Assembly (NCBI GenBank): GCA_015063645.1
Contig: SVTS01000020.1
Span: 1 to 38,738 of the forward strand
Direction: 5' to 3'
DNA: 38,738 bases
Origin: Oscillospiraceae bacterium
GTDB lineage: Bacteria; Bacillota; Clostridia; Oscillospirales; CAG-272
The translations under genes were made by a program, and so were the position numbers. Numbering within the stretch: the stretch's first letter is position 1; the number at the start of each line of letters is the position of its first letter. Positions 8,028-15,498 of this stretch are shown piece after piece. The notes under the pieces were generated by a model, which was given only the letters and a program-made list of their open reading frames with translations, was not told where the DNA came from and did not search any database.

Positions 8028-9494
8028 TTATTTGCGTCTGCGGCGGTACCAGATCACGAAGCCGCCGGCGAGAATGCCGAGGGGAAGCGCGATGGTCAGC
8101 ACGGTGGACCAAAGCCCTGCAGCACCGGCAGGAACAACCAGAGCTTCCACCTGCATCTGCTTGGCAAGGATGGAGAGGGAAACTGCCTTTTCGCACATCC
8201 AGTTTACGGATGCCATAAATACTTCGGAGTTGCCGCCGTTGACATAGTAATCCCACTGTCCATCAATGATGGCGGGAGAAGCGAACCAGACCATTTTGCT
8301 CTCGCCCAGCGTGGAGGATGCGGCTGCGCTGAAGGGACCGTCCACGTCTCCTTTTTCCTTTTCATAGGTGGTCAGATTCTGACCGGCCTTCTTTACATAG
8401 GAATCCACAGTGGTTTTCAGCAGGGATGCGGCGGATGCACTGCCTTCACCCGTCAGAACGATACCGTGAGCGTTGGGGATGAGCGTGTACAGGGAAGAGG
8501 CTTCCAGCTTTTCCACGGGACCGGTGGAGCCGAGTACAGGGATCAGATAGGTGGGATAGCTGTTGTAGTTGGACTTGTTGGTTTCCACCAGCAGACCGTC
8601 CTCACTCTTCATACCCATCAGCGCCGCAATGGAGGCGAGATTGGGCATCTTCGCATTGGTGTAATAACGGAAATCCGTAACGAGAATGAGATTACCGCCG
8701 GCTTTCATATAAGAGGTGAGCAGTTCTGCTTCATATGCACTGAGATCCGCTTTGGGGTTGTTCAGGATAATGGCAGAGCAGTCTGCGGGAATCTTCTCTT
8801 CGCTGAGCAGGGACAGTTCCGCGGTGATGATATTGTCCGTGGTGAAATATGCCTGCAGGGCTTCACTCAGAGGATCCTCACTGTGTCCGCTCAGATAGTA
8901 GGCGGTGGGGATTTTCTCGGAGGTGACGAAATCCAGGGCGGAGCTGAGCATCAGCTCACCGTAGAAATACGGGGTACCCTTGGGTTCAATGCCGTAATAA
9001 TAATAATTGTAGAGATCTTCTTCGGTGATGTTGTCGTAGGAGGTAACGTAGATCTCGTAATAGTCGATCACATAATCGCGCAGCTCGCCGTCCACGATAA
9101 CGCTGTTGGGGGACAGTGTGTCAGTGGTGAACTGGGAGGTAAATGCCGGATTTGTATCCGGATCCACGGACGCGACCTTGATGTTGCTGTTCAGATCGGC
9201 GTAACGCTCCAGCAGGCTGCGGATCGTTACATCCTCCGCACCTCTCTGTGCGATCAGATACAGTGTGACGGGGGTAGTAATTCCTGCGGCGATTTCTTTG
9301 GATTCATCACTGAGAGTCAGTACATCCACGCTGGATGCATCCAGTTTGGTGAATGTGGAGGGAAGCGCGCCGACCAGCAGATTGATCACGATTACCAGCA
9401 CCAGTGCCAGCGCACACATCATAAGGCTGTAGGAGCCGCTTTTCAGTGCCCGGGTATTGACGGGCTTCGTTTCTTTTGTCTGTTTGTTTTCCAT
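8028..9494 (-). CDS. GldG-like ABC transporter auxiliary protein
   Basis: This 488-residue protein has a membrane segment near residues 22-44, a long extracytoplasmic region and a C-terminal membrane segment ending in RRRRK. The N-terminal extracytoplasmic part (LDASSVDVLTLSDESKEIAA, then TTPVTLYLIAQ) and the later ADLSAYEAELLTSYMKAGGNLILV match the ABC_transp_aux/GldG family, built on a thioredoxin- or GATase-like fold. GldG was named from gliding Bacteroidota, but Firmicute homologues usually sit with ABC-2 systems of unknown cargo. The start is ATG 9494 (MENKQTKETK), with AAAGGAG close upstream; a frame extension to 9554 overlaps the permease gene and lacks an SD. It lies 13 bp after the permease stop. 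Confidence 0.85.
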   Translation of the reverse strand: MENKQTKETKPVNTRALKSGSYSLMMCALALVLVIVINLLVGALPSTFTKLDASSVDVLTLSDESKEIAAGITTPVTLYLIAQRGAEDVTIRSLLERYADLNSNIKVASVDPDTNPAFTSQFTTDTLSPNSVIVDGELRDYVIDYYEIYVTSYDNITEEDLYNYYYYGIEPKGTPYFYGELMLSSALDFVTSEKIPTAYYLSGHSEDPLSEALQAYFTTDNIITAELSLLSEEKIPADCSAIILNNPKADLSAYEAELLTSYMKAGGNLILVTDFRYYTNAKMPNLASIAALMGMKSEDGLLVETNKSNYNSYPTYLIPVLGSTGPVEKLEASSLYTLIPNAHGIVLTGEGSASAASLLKTTVDSYVKKAGQNLTTYEKEKGDVDGPFSAAASSTLGESKMVWFASPAIIDGQWDYYVNGGNSEVFMASVNWMCEKAVSLSILAKQMQVEALVVPAGAAGLWSTVLTIALPLGILAGGFVIWYRRRRK

Positions 9495-9507
9495 TGTTAT
9501 GCTCCTT

Positions 9508-10371
9508 TCACGCCCAGCGTTTCTTTTCCATGGACTGAACCGTGAAGAACACAAACAGTCCCGCTACGGAGATGTAGTAAACAAGAGAGGCAAGATCGAA
9601 AATGCCGTTGGCGAAATTGCTGAAGCGATCAAAGAGCGTCAGACCGGCAAGAAGATCGTGGAATGCGCCCTCAAAAGCGGATGCATTGACCAGATAGAAT
9701 GCAGCGATTCCCAGCGCCAGCACAGCGCCTGCGCATACGGCGGCGGTGGTATTTTTGGTCAGAGCATAGAGGATCAGTGCGACAGCTACGGCGCAAAGCA
9801 GGAATGCAGCAAGGGATGCGCCTGCGGTCTCAGGAATCAGCGTGGAGAGACCGGTCATCAGATACATAAGAATGAATACGGCAAAGGTAAGCACAGCGGC
9901 GATTACCTGACTCTCCGTAAGGGAAGAGAGGAACATGCCGATGGCGATCAGCGCGCAGCCGAGAGCAAAGAAGCCCAGAATAGCGCCGTAAGCGGCGGCA
10001 AAATTCACCGTGCCGTAGAAGGAGAGGATCAGGGGATACAGGCACATGACAGCGGTGGGAAGAAAGAGCACCGTTACCATGGCAAGATACTTGGCAAGTA
10101 CCACGGAGGAGAGCTTCATGGGCAGGGAGAAAAGAAGCTGATCCGTGCGGTTATGCATGTCCTCGGAGAAGGAACGCATGGTGATGATCGGAACCACCAG
10201 AAGGAAAATGAAGATTACGGAAGAGAGGGCGGCTTCCATACCCGGATAACCGCTGGTAAAGTTCAGCGCGGTTACAAAGATGCCGGTGATCAGCAGAAGA
10301 AATGCTGCGAAGATCGGACCGGTCATCCCGCAGAAATAGGATCTCAGTTCCCGTTTATAAATGGCACTCAT
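9508..10371 (-). CDS. ABC-2 type permease (GldF-like)
   Basis: This 287-residue integral membrane protein has six predicted hydrophobic helices. The start MSAIYKRELRSYFCGMTGPIF is the usual amphipathic start of ABC-2 permeases, and the stretch around MRSFSEDMHNRTDQLLFSLP is highly typical of the GldF/NosY-like group. It should form the channel for the ATPase encoded 8 bp upstream and act with the GldG-like and DUF4340 proteins downstream. It is translated from ATG 10371. The substrate is unknown: related systems have been linked to gliding, polysaccharide, copper-enzyme assembly or bacteriocin immunity, and none of these is supported here by neighbouring genes. Confidence 0.87.
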   Translation of the reverse strand: MSAIYKRELRSYFCGMTGPIFAAFLLLITGIFVTALNFTSGYPGMEAALSSVIFIFLLVVPIITMRSFSEDMHNRTDQLLFSLPMKLSSVVLAKYLAMVTVLFLPTAVMCLYPLILSFYGTVNFAAAYGAILGFFALGCALIAIGMFLSSLTESQVIAAVLTFAVFILMYLMTGLSTLIPETAGASLAAFLLCAVAVALILYALTKNTTAAVCAGAVLALGIAAFYLVNASAFEGAFHDLLAGLTLFDRFSNFANGIFDLASLVYYISVAGLFVFFTVQSMEKKRWA

Positions 10372-10379
10372 GATTTACC

Positions 10380-11510
10380 TCACTGCTTTCCGCCGAAGAG
10401 CGGCTTGTAATCATCGCTGTCGTCTTCGTCTTTCGATTTTTTGGATGCCTTGGATTCTTTCGGCTCGTCGTAATAGGGAGAGTCTTCCTCTTCCTCGGTT
10501 TCGTCGCCGGCGACTTCCGCTTCTTCGGTGAGAGCTTCTTCCGCTTCGCGGATGCCGGGAATATCCTCTTCATCTTCGGCCCTGTCTTCTGTCAGACGCA
10601 GGAAGACGTCCTCCAGGCTGACATCGTTGGAGGACATTTCCACGATGGGCAGATCGTATTTTGCGAACAGCCGGAACAGTTCCTCACGCATGTCCGTGCC
10701 TGCAGGCGTTTCAACCACTGCGCGGACACAGCCGCCCATGCCGTAGGTAACGGTAGTGCTGACCGCATCCGTCATCTCGGCAAGCGCATCCTGTACCTGA
10801 TCCATCGCACCGCGGATGTCCAGCGTGATCAGCCGGCGTCCGTCAGCGGAGGCGGTCAGGTTCTCGATGGTGTCGCTGGCAACAATACGGCCGTGGGAGA
10901 TGATGATGATCGTATCGCAGACAGCGCTGATCTCCGAGAGAATATGGCTGGAGAGGATCACGGTGTGATTCTCGCCCAGTTCCTTGATCAGATCACGGAT
11001 TTCGATGATCTGCAGCGGGTCCAGACCTACGGTCGGCTCGTCCAGAATGATGATCTCCGGATCACCAAGGATCGCCTGCGCAATGCCGACTCTCTGCTTG
11101 TAGCCTTTGGAGAGATTCTTGATCAGACGGTCCCGTACGCCGGTGAGGGCGGTCTTTTCCATGACCTGCTCTACCTGTACGTCCAGGTGAACGGGATCCA
11201 CGCCCTTGGCTTCGCCGACGAAATAGAGGAATTCCTCCGGGGTCATGTCGGTGTACAGCGGCGGAATCTCCGGCAGATAGCCGATGGAAGCCTTGGCTTC
11301 AACGGGTTCTTCATAGATGTCGTGACCGTTTACAGTAACCTCACCCGAGGTGGCTGCGAGACATCCGGTGATGATATTCATCGTGGTGGATTTTCCGGCG
11401 CCGTTGGGACCGAGAAAACCGTAGATGCGGCCTTTCTCTACCGTGAAGCTGATATCCTTCACTGCGGTAAAGGAGCCGTATTTCTTTGTCAGATGCTTGA
11501 CTTCAATCAA
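10380..11510 (-). CDS. ABC-2 transporter ATPase with acidic C-terminal tail
   Basis: This is the cytoplasmic ATPase of the four-gene ABC-2 operon. Counting from MIEVKHLTKKYGSF, the 376-residue protein has Walker A GPNGAGKST (34-42), Q-loop region LPEIPPLY, signature LSKGYKQRVGIAQA (from 133), Walker B IIILDEPTVGLD (153-164) and switch His in ILSSH. Residues about 225-305 form the usual C-terminal regulatory part. An unusual tail of about 65 residues (310-376) is very acidic with a serine/lysine patch. TTG 11510 is preferred over ATG 11525 because a strong SD (GGAGGAA, 11517-11523) lies 6 nt before TTG but falls after the ATG, and MIEVKHL is the common family start. The promoter is upstream at 11575. 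Confidence 0.88.
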   Translation of the reverse strand: MIEVKHLTKKYGSFTAVKDISFTVEKGRIYGFLGPNGAGKSTTMNIITGCLAATSGEVTVNGHDIYEEPVEAKASIGYLPEIPPLYTDMTPEEFLYFVGEAKGVDPVHLDVQVEQVMEKTALTGVRDRLIKNLSKGYKQRVGIAQAILGDPEIIILDEPTVGLDPLQIIEIRDLIKELGENHTVILSSHILSEISAVCDTIIIISHGRIVASDTIENLTASADGRRLITLDIRGAMDQVQDALAEMTDAVSTTVTYGMGGCVRAVVETPAGTDMREELFRLFAKYDLPIVEMSSNDVSLEDVFLRLTEDRAEDEEDIPGIREAEEALTEEAEVAGDETEEEEDSPYYDEPKESKASKKSKDEDDSDDYKPLFGGKQ

Positions 11511-11539
11511 AACGTGTTCCTCCATGTATGCAGAAATTT

Positions 11540-11583
11540 CCCGCCGCAGGGCGGGAGTTTTTACATTAGCTACTATTATAACA
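11540..11583 (-). promoter_or_regulatory. Extended -10 promoter and leader hairpin of the ABC-2 operon
   Basis: On the minus strand TGTTATAAT (11575-11583) is a perfect extended -10 (TGnTATAAT). I see no good -35 at normal spacing. The short leader contains a 6-bp G+C hairpin (CCCGCC/GGCGGG, loop CTGC) at 11540-11555. It is followed on this strand by AAATTT, so it is more likely a leader structure than a terminator. Confidence 0.6.
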
Positions 11584-11705
11584 TACTTTTCTGAAAAATA
11601 CCTGAACTTTTTCGTAATATTATATGATTTTCAAAAAAAATCTGTGAAAAAAACGCGGAGGAAGCAGCCAAAAATATTTACGGGGAGCAAATCGGCACAA
11701 TCCTA

Positions 11706-11734
11706 TTGCAAAAATGTCCGTAATCCGATATAAT
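11706..11734 (+). promoter_or_regulatory. Promoter of the mreB-like gene
   Basis: TTGCAA (11706-11711), 17 bp, then TATAAT (11729-11734). It is divergent from the ABC-2 operon promoter, with about 120 bp of AT-rich DNA between the two -10 boxes. Confidence 0.8.
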
Positions 11735-11788
11735 ATTATATATATGTTTTTTCGCAGCGGAATTTTCCCGCGGACAGGATGAGTGCGG

Positions 11789-12811
11789 ATGGGTAAAGAT
11801 ATAGGAATCGATCTTGGTACAGCGACGGTGCTGGTGTATGTGAAGGGCAAGGGGATTGTCCTCAAGGAGCCGTCCGTTGTCGCCATTGACAGAAATACGG
11901 ACAGAATTCTCAAAGTGGGGCGTGAGGCACAGCAGATGCTGGGCAGAACCCCCGGTAATATTACGGCGATCCGTCCCCTGCGGGACGGCGTCATCAGCCA
12001 GTATGATGTGACTCTGCGGATGCTGCAGTACTTCATCCGCCGTGCCTGCGGATCGTTTCTGTTCCGTCCGCGGGTTGTGATCTGCGTGCCCAGCGGAATC
12101 ACCGAGGTGGAGGAGCGCGCGGTGCTTGATGCGGCGACTCAGGCAGGAGCACGCCGTACATATCTGATTGAAGAACCGGTGGCGGCAGCTATCGGTGCCG
12201 GCATCGATATCTCCATGCCGAAAGGGCATATGGTCGTCGATATCGGCGGCGGCACCACGGATATCGCCGTGATTTCCATGGGCGGCGTTGTTGTGTCGGA
12301 ATCCATCAAGGTGGCGGGCGATAAATTTGACGAGGCGATTATCCGCTACGTCCGCCGTAAACATAACGTACTGATCGGCGAGCGAACCGCCGAAGAAATT
12401 AAAATCAAAGTTGGATGCGCATGGCCAAGGGATGAACCCCGCATGATCGAGGTCAAGGGACGCTGCCTTCTGCGCGGACTTCCCCGTGTGGTGCGCATCA
12501 GTTCACTGGAAATGCTGGATGCGCTGGAAGATCCCATTCAGGCGATTATCGGCTCGGTTTGTTCCGTAATCGAACAGACTCCGCCGGAGCTGATCGGCGA
12601 TATCCTCAATTACGGCATCGTAATGACCGGCGGCGGCAGCCTGCTCTACGGACTGGACCGCCTGATTGCCAATGTGACCCATATCCGCACACGTGTGGCG
12701 GATCACCCGGTATCCTGTGTCGCTATCGGCACGGGCAAATCCCTCGATCACATCTCCGTGATCCCGGAGGGCGCGATCAATATTTCCCGTCAGCGGCTTG
12801 AGAGACCGTAA
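11789..12811 (+). CDS. mreB: MreB/Mbl family actin-like cell-shape protein
   Basis: This bacterial actin polymerises under the membrane and guides the peptidoglycan elongation machinery. The 340-residue protein is of standard length and has the actin-fold nucleotide motifs: phosphate 1 GIDLGTATVLVY (6-17), phosphate 2 DIGGGTTDIAVIS (151-163) and the adenosine motif GIVMTGGGSLLYGL (276-289). EEPVAAAIGAG is the conserved connecting helix. The start ATG 11789 is preferred to the in-frame GTG 11783, which is too close to the AGGA at 11776. No mreC or mreD follows, so it may be an Mbl- or MreBH-like paralogue instead of the main mreB. It is co-directional with a lectin-fold gene 21 bp downstream. 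Confidence 0.9.
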   Translation: MGKDIGIDLGTATVLVYVKGKGIVLKEPSVVAIDRNTDRILKVGREAQQMLGRTPGNITAIRPLRDGVISQYDVTLRMLQYFIRRACGSFLFRPRVVICVPSGITEVEERAVLDAATQAGARRTYLIEEPVAAAIGAGIDISMPKGHMVVDIGGGTTDIAVISMGGVVVSESIKVAGDKFDEAIIRYVRRKHNVLIGERTAEEIKIKVGCAWPRDEPRMIEVKGRCLLRGLPRVVRISSLEMLDALEDPIQAIIGSVCSVIEQTPPELIGDILNYGIVMTGGGSLLYGLDRLIANVTHIRTRVADHPVSCVAIGTGKSLDHISVIPEGAINISRQRLERP

Positions 12812-12832
12812 GACGGTGTTCCGGAGGCTATC

Positions 12833-13462
12833 ATGATTCAGCTGATGCGCAAGCAGATTTTTCCCGAAAAGCTGGAGATTCTGTATAACCGCCCGTTTTC
12901 GGCGGAGAGTATCGCCGAGGATTTTGAAATCAAGGGCGGTAAATGGCATGTGGATGCGGACGGCTGGCTGATCGGCGAGAACCGGGAATGCTCCGCCGCC
13001 ATGGTTATGTCCAAAGCGGAGTATTTCGGCGATGTTCTGATCGAATTCGATGCCGCTACCGTCCTGCCTGCCACAAGAGATATCAATGTCACATGGCACG
13101 GCGAATGGGATGAAGAGAAGAACTGCCGCGGCACCGCGTACGTTATGGGTGTCGAAGGCTGGTGGGAGGGCATGATAGGCTTTGAGCGCTCTCCCGATTA
13201 TCAGTTCGTCGCGGCGACGAAAATGTTCGATTTCGAGCCGGGGCGGGTATATCATATCACCGTCGGCAACGTGGGGAATACACTTTTTCTTGCTGTGGAC
13301 GGAAAACTCGGACTGCAGATCCGCGATCCCGATCCCATTGACGTCAACGCCTACGGCAGAATCGGATTTGAAGCGTTCTGCACCCGGGTGAAATATAAAA
13401 ATCTGACCGTGCGCCGCGCGGAATGGATATCCGGCGGCGGACAGTATTATCCTGAATTCTGA
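12833..13462 (+). CDS. Concanavalin A-like lectin/glucanase-fold protein without signal peptide
   Basis: The 209-residue product looks like a single jelly-roll domain of the concanavalin A-like/LamG/DUF1080 kind. It has the opening FEIKGGKWHVDADGWLIG, the middle strand DVLIEFDAAT, the segment GRVYHITVGNVGNTLFLAVDGK, and the closing YGRIGFEAFCTRVKYKNLTVR. These features are common in sugar-binding or glycoside-associated proteins. It has no signal peptide and no membrane segment, so it may be cytoplasmic, which is unusual for this fold. ATG 12833 has GGAGG 5 nt upstream. The 21-bp gap to the actin-like gene suggests one transcript. Fold assignment is by pattern only, and I claim no ligand. Confidence 0.65.
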   Translation: MIQLMRKQIFPEKLEILYNRPFSAESIAEDFEIKGGKWHVDADGWLIGENRECSAAMVMSKAEYFGDVLIEFDAATVLPATRDINVTWHGEWDEEKNCRGTAYVMGVEGWWEGMIGFERSPDYQFVAATKMFDFEPGRVYHITVGNVGNTLFLAVDGKLGLQIRDPDPIDVNAYGRIGFEAFCTRVKYKNLTVRRAEWISGGGQYYPEF

Positions 13463-13487
13463 GGAATTAAGAACTTAAACAGCTTTG

Positions 13488-13623
13488 AGTGTACGCAACA
13501 ACCCCCGGGTGTTGTGCGAAATGCACAAAAATCGGGGAGGGGTACACTATTTTGTTGTATAATGTAGAAGTTTTCGTTTTTTTCGGCGAAAGTCTTGACA
13601 GGAATCTACACTAAGTGTATATT
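13488..13623 (+). promoter_or_regulatory. Promoter with TACACT/AGTGTA operator sites before the first lipoprotein
   Basis: A consensus promoter TTGACA (13595-13600), 17 bp, TATATT (13618-13623) has a perfect palindrome TACACTAAGTGTA (13607-13619) inside its spacer and touching the -10. Upstream, AGTGTAC (13488-13494) and GTACACT (13542-13548) form a second inverted pair. A further TATAAT (13558-13563) may be another start. A small hairpin TTGTGC/GCACAA lies at 13512-13528. The rest of this 238-bp spacer shows no gene. Repression by a dimeric regulator is the natural reading; the regulator is not identified. Confidence 0.65.
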
Positions 13624-13700
13624 ATTATTGGTATTTATCCCGAAATTGGTATTCATGGAAGAAAAAAATGGATATACTGAAGAAGGAAGGTTTTTCTCTA

Positions 13701-15221
13701 ATGAAAGTGAAACTTACTGCCCTTGCTCTTGCGGCAGCGATGCTGCTTTCCTGTTCCGGAGTGCTTGTTTCATGTAATGCGAAGGAGAATGTCCCCGCCC
13801 GGACAGATGGGACTGAGGCAAACACGGGTACAGAAACCTCAACTGCTGAAACCACAGCCGCCGAAACAGAACTGCTTACCCCCTATACATATATTAAAGA
13901 CCTCAAAAAATACGACGGCAAAAGCTTTACCATGGTGGCGCCGAACAGCGGTACCCGTTATCTGCCCGGACAGATGCTTACCACCGAGGAAACGGGCGAT
14001 GTGATCATGGATGCTGCCTACCGCCGCAATCTGGCGGTTGAGGAGACTTTCGGCATCAAAATTAAACTGGAGTCTCCTGCCTCCAAGCAGGACTCCGTCA
14101 ATCTGTACCGTGCTGAAATTCTTGCCCAGAACGGTACATGGGATCTGTATCACGGATTTTTCTCCGATTCCGTTCCTCTGGCACTCGAGGGGCTGCTTCA
14201 TCCGAATACAAAACTGCCCTATCAGGCGGACATCACTGATAAGGAATGGTATCCGTCCAGCGTGAATGAAGGGTTGCAGTATAAAGGAAAGCAGTTCATC
14301 TTTATCTCCGATATGACCTGTATCGCGCTCAGTTGTACCTGCTCCATTTTTATGAACACCACACTGGGTGAGCAGTTCGGCATCAAGGGTGTGGATCAGC
14401 TGGCACTGGATGGCAAGTGGACAATTGATAAGCTTTTTGAGTATTCCGAGGGCATTTACGCCGATCTGAATAATGACGGTGCGAGCAATGTGGGAGATCG
14501 CTTCGGTTTCGGTAAGTACAGCGATATTTCCAATGAATCGGGTGAACTTCCGATGATTTTTCAGTACGGAATGGGTCAGTATACCACCGCCATGAATAAA
14601 AATGGTGAACCTGAACTGATTCTTAATACGGAAAAGAGTGTTGCCATCACAGAAAAGCTGAATAAACTGTTTTACGATACCGGTCGCACCACTTTGCAGA
14701 ACGGAGAGGCATCCGCACTCTCTTTTGCCGCAGGCAATATCCTCTTCTATGCGGCGATTATTATGCATGCGGCGAACTACATGCGTGACATGGAAAATGA
14801 TTACGTGGCTCTTCCCATGCCGAAGTATGACGAGAAGCAGGAAGAGTACCGTGTGACTATCAGTAAGGCATCTTCTATTTCTTCCTATATTCCCGTGAGT
14901 GTGAAAGATGTGGAGTTTTCCTCTGCGGTGTTTGATTTGCTTGCCTATGAAGGCAATAAATCCGTTATTCCCGCATTCTTTGAAAATGCCATGAAGCTGA
15001 AAGCCGCTAAGGATGAAACGGCAACAAAACTCTTTGATCTGATCCGAGGCGGTCTGACAATGGATTTCGGACTTGCCTACGATAACAGTGGTATGGTTAC
15101 ACTGGTGACAAAACTGGTGGCACGCAATTCCAACTCTTTTGCTTCCGAATATGCGGCGATTGAAGAAAAAACACTCGCGCAGTATAAGGACACCATGGCG
15201 ATGATGGATAAACTGAAATAA
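13701..15221 (+). CDS. Extracellular solute-binding lipoprotein, copy 1 of three
   Basis: This 506-residue lipoprotein resembles the large family-1 ABC solute-binding proteins of Clostridia. The signal peptide MKVKLTALALAAAMLLSCSG ends in lipobox LVSC with Cys25, followed by a Thr/Glu-rich linker (about 30-58). The mature part shows the family marks: TEETGDVIMDAAYRRNLAVE, a Ca-loop-like DLNNDGASNVGDRFGFG, the late MRDMENDYVALPMPKYDEKQ, and the ending KLFDLIRGGLTMDFGLAYD. ATG 13701 is preferred to 13668 because AGGAAGG and the signal peptide agree with it. It is the most divergent of the three copies and the only one with the TACACT operator. No permease or ATPase is encoded nearby, so its cargo is unknown. 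Confidence 0.85.
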   Translation: MKVKLTALALAAAMLLSCSGVLVSCNAKENVPARTDGTEANTGTETSTAETTAAETELLTPYTYIKDLKKYDGKSFTMVAPNSGTRYLPGQMLTTEETGDVIMDAAYRRNLAVEETFGIKIKLESPASKQDSVNLYRAEILAQNGTWDLYHGFFSDSVPLALEGLLHPNTKLPYQADITDKEWYPSSVNEGLQYKGKQFIFISDMTCIALSCTCSIFMNTTLGEQFGIKGVDQLALDGKWTIDKLFEYSEGIYADLNNDGASNVGDRFGFGKYSDISNESGELPMIFQYGMGQYTTAMNKNGEPELILNTEKSVAITEKLNKLFYDTGRTTLQNGEASALSFAAGNILFYAAIIMHAANYMRDMENDYVALPMPKYDEKQEEYRVTISKASSISSYIPVSVKDVEFSSAVFDLLAYEGNKSVIPAFFENAMKLKAAKDETATKLFDLIRGGLTMDFGLAYDNSGMVTLVTKLVARNSNSFASEYAAIEEKTLAQYKDTMAMMDKLK

Positions 15222-15225
15222 ACCG

Positions 15226-15271
15226 AAAAACAGGAAAAGGACTTCGCATGTGAAGTCCTTTTCCTGTTTTT
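15226..15271 (+). terminator. Terminator after lipoprotein copy 1
   Basis: A perfect 20-bp stem (15226-15245 with 15252-15271) and a 6-nt loop, flanked by A5 and T5 tracts, starts 4 bp after the stop codon. Confidence 0.9.
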
Positions 15272-15374
15272 CTGCAATCCAGGGATCCTGCACCGGCTAT
15301 AAAAAATTAGACAAATTGCAAGAAAAAAATATACAAAACGCAAGCAAAAAGTGAAAATTTTCTTTATAAAAAAC

Positions 15375-15403
15375 TTGCTTTTGTTTTATATGTATGCTAT
15401 AAT
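15375..15403 (+). promoter_or_regulatory. Promoter of lipoprotein copy 2
   Basis: TTGCTT (15375-15380), 17 bp, TATAAT (15398-15403), with TGC before the -10 making an extended -10. The same layout and the AAAAACTTGCTTTT context recur before copy 3. The spacer 15272-15374 is AT-rich and shows no gene. Confidence 0.8.
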
Positions 15404-15464
15404 GATACTGTGCCGCCTTATCCCGATGCAGAAACGGATATGTCGGTTAAACTAATTTTATCTA

Positions 15465-15481
15465 TGTCCGCCGCGCGGACA
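15465..15481 (+). promoter_or_regulatory. Leader hairpin just before the SD of lipoprotein copy 2
   Basis: TGTCCGC/GCGGACA with a CGC loop forms a 7-bp G+C-rich stem that ends a few nt before the SD AGAAAGGA. A comparable hairpin precedes copy 3. Such structures can protect a highly expressed mRNA or set ribosome access; the function is inferred. Confidence 0.5.
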
Positions 15482-15498
15482 CAAGAAAGGATGTTCCT

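Noticed and set aside
7932..9545. A 537-codon open frame on the plus strand
   Set aside because: It is antisense to the GldG-like and DUF4340 genes, has no SD at its start and encodes a low-complexity His/Gly-rich sequence.
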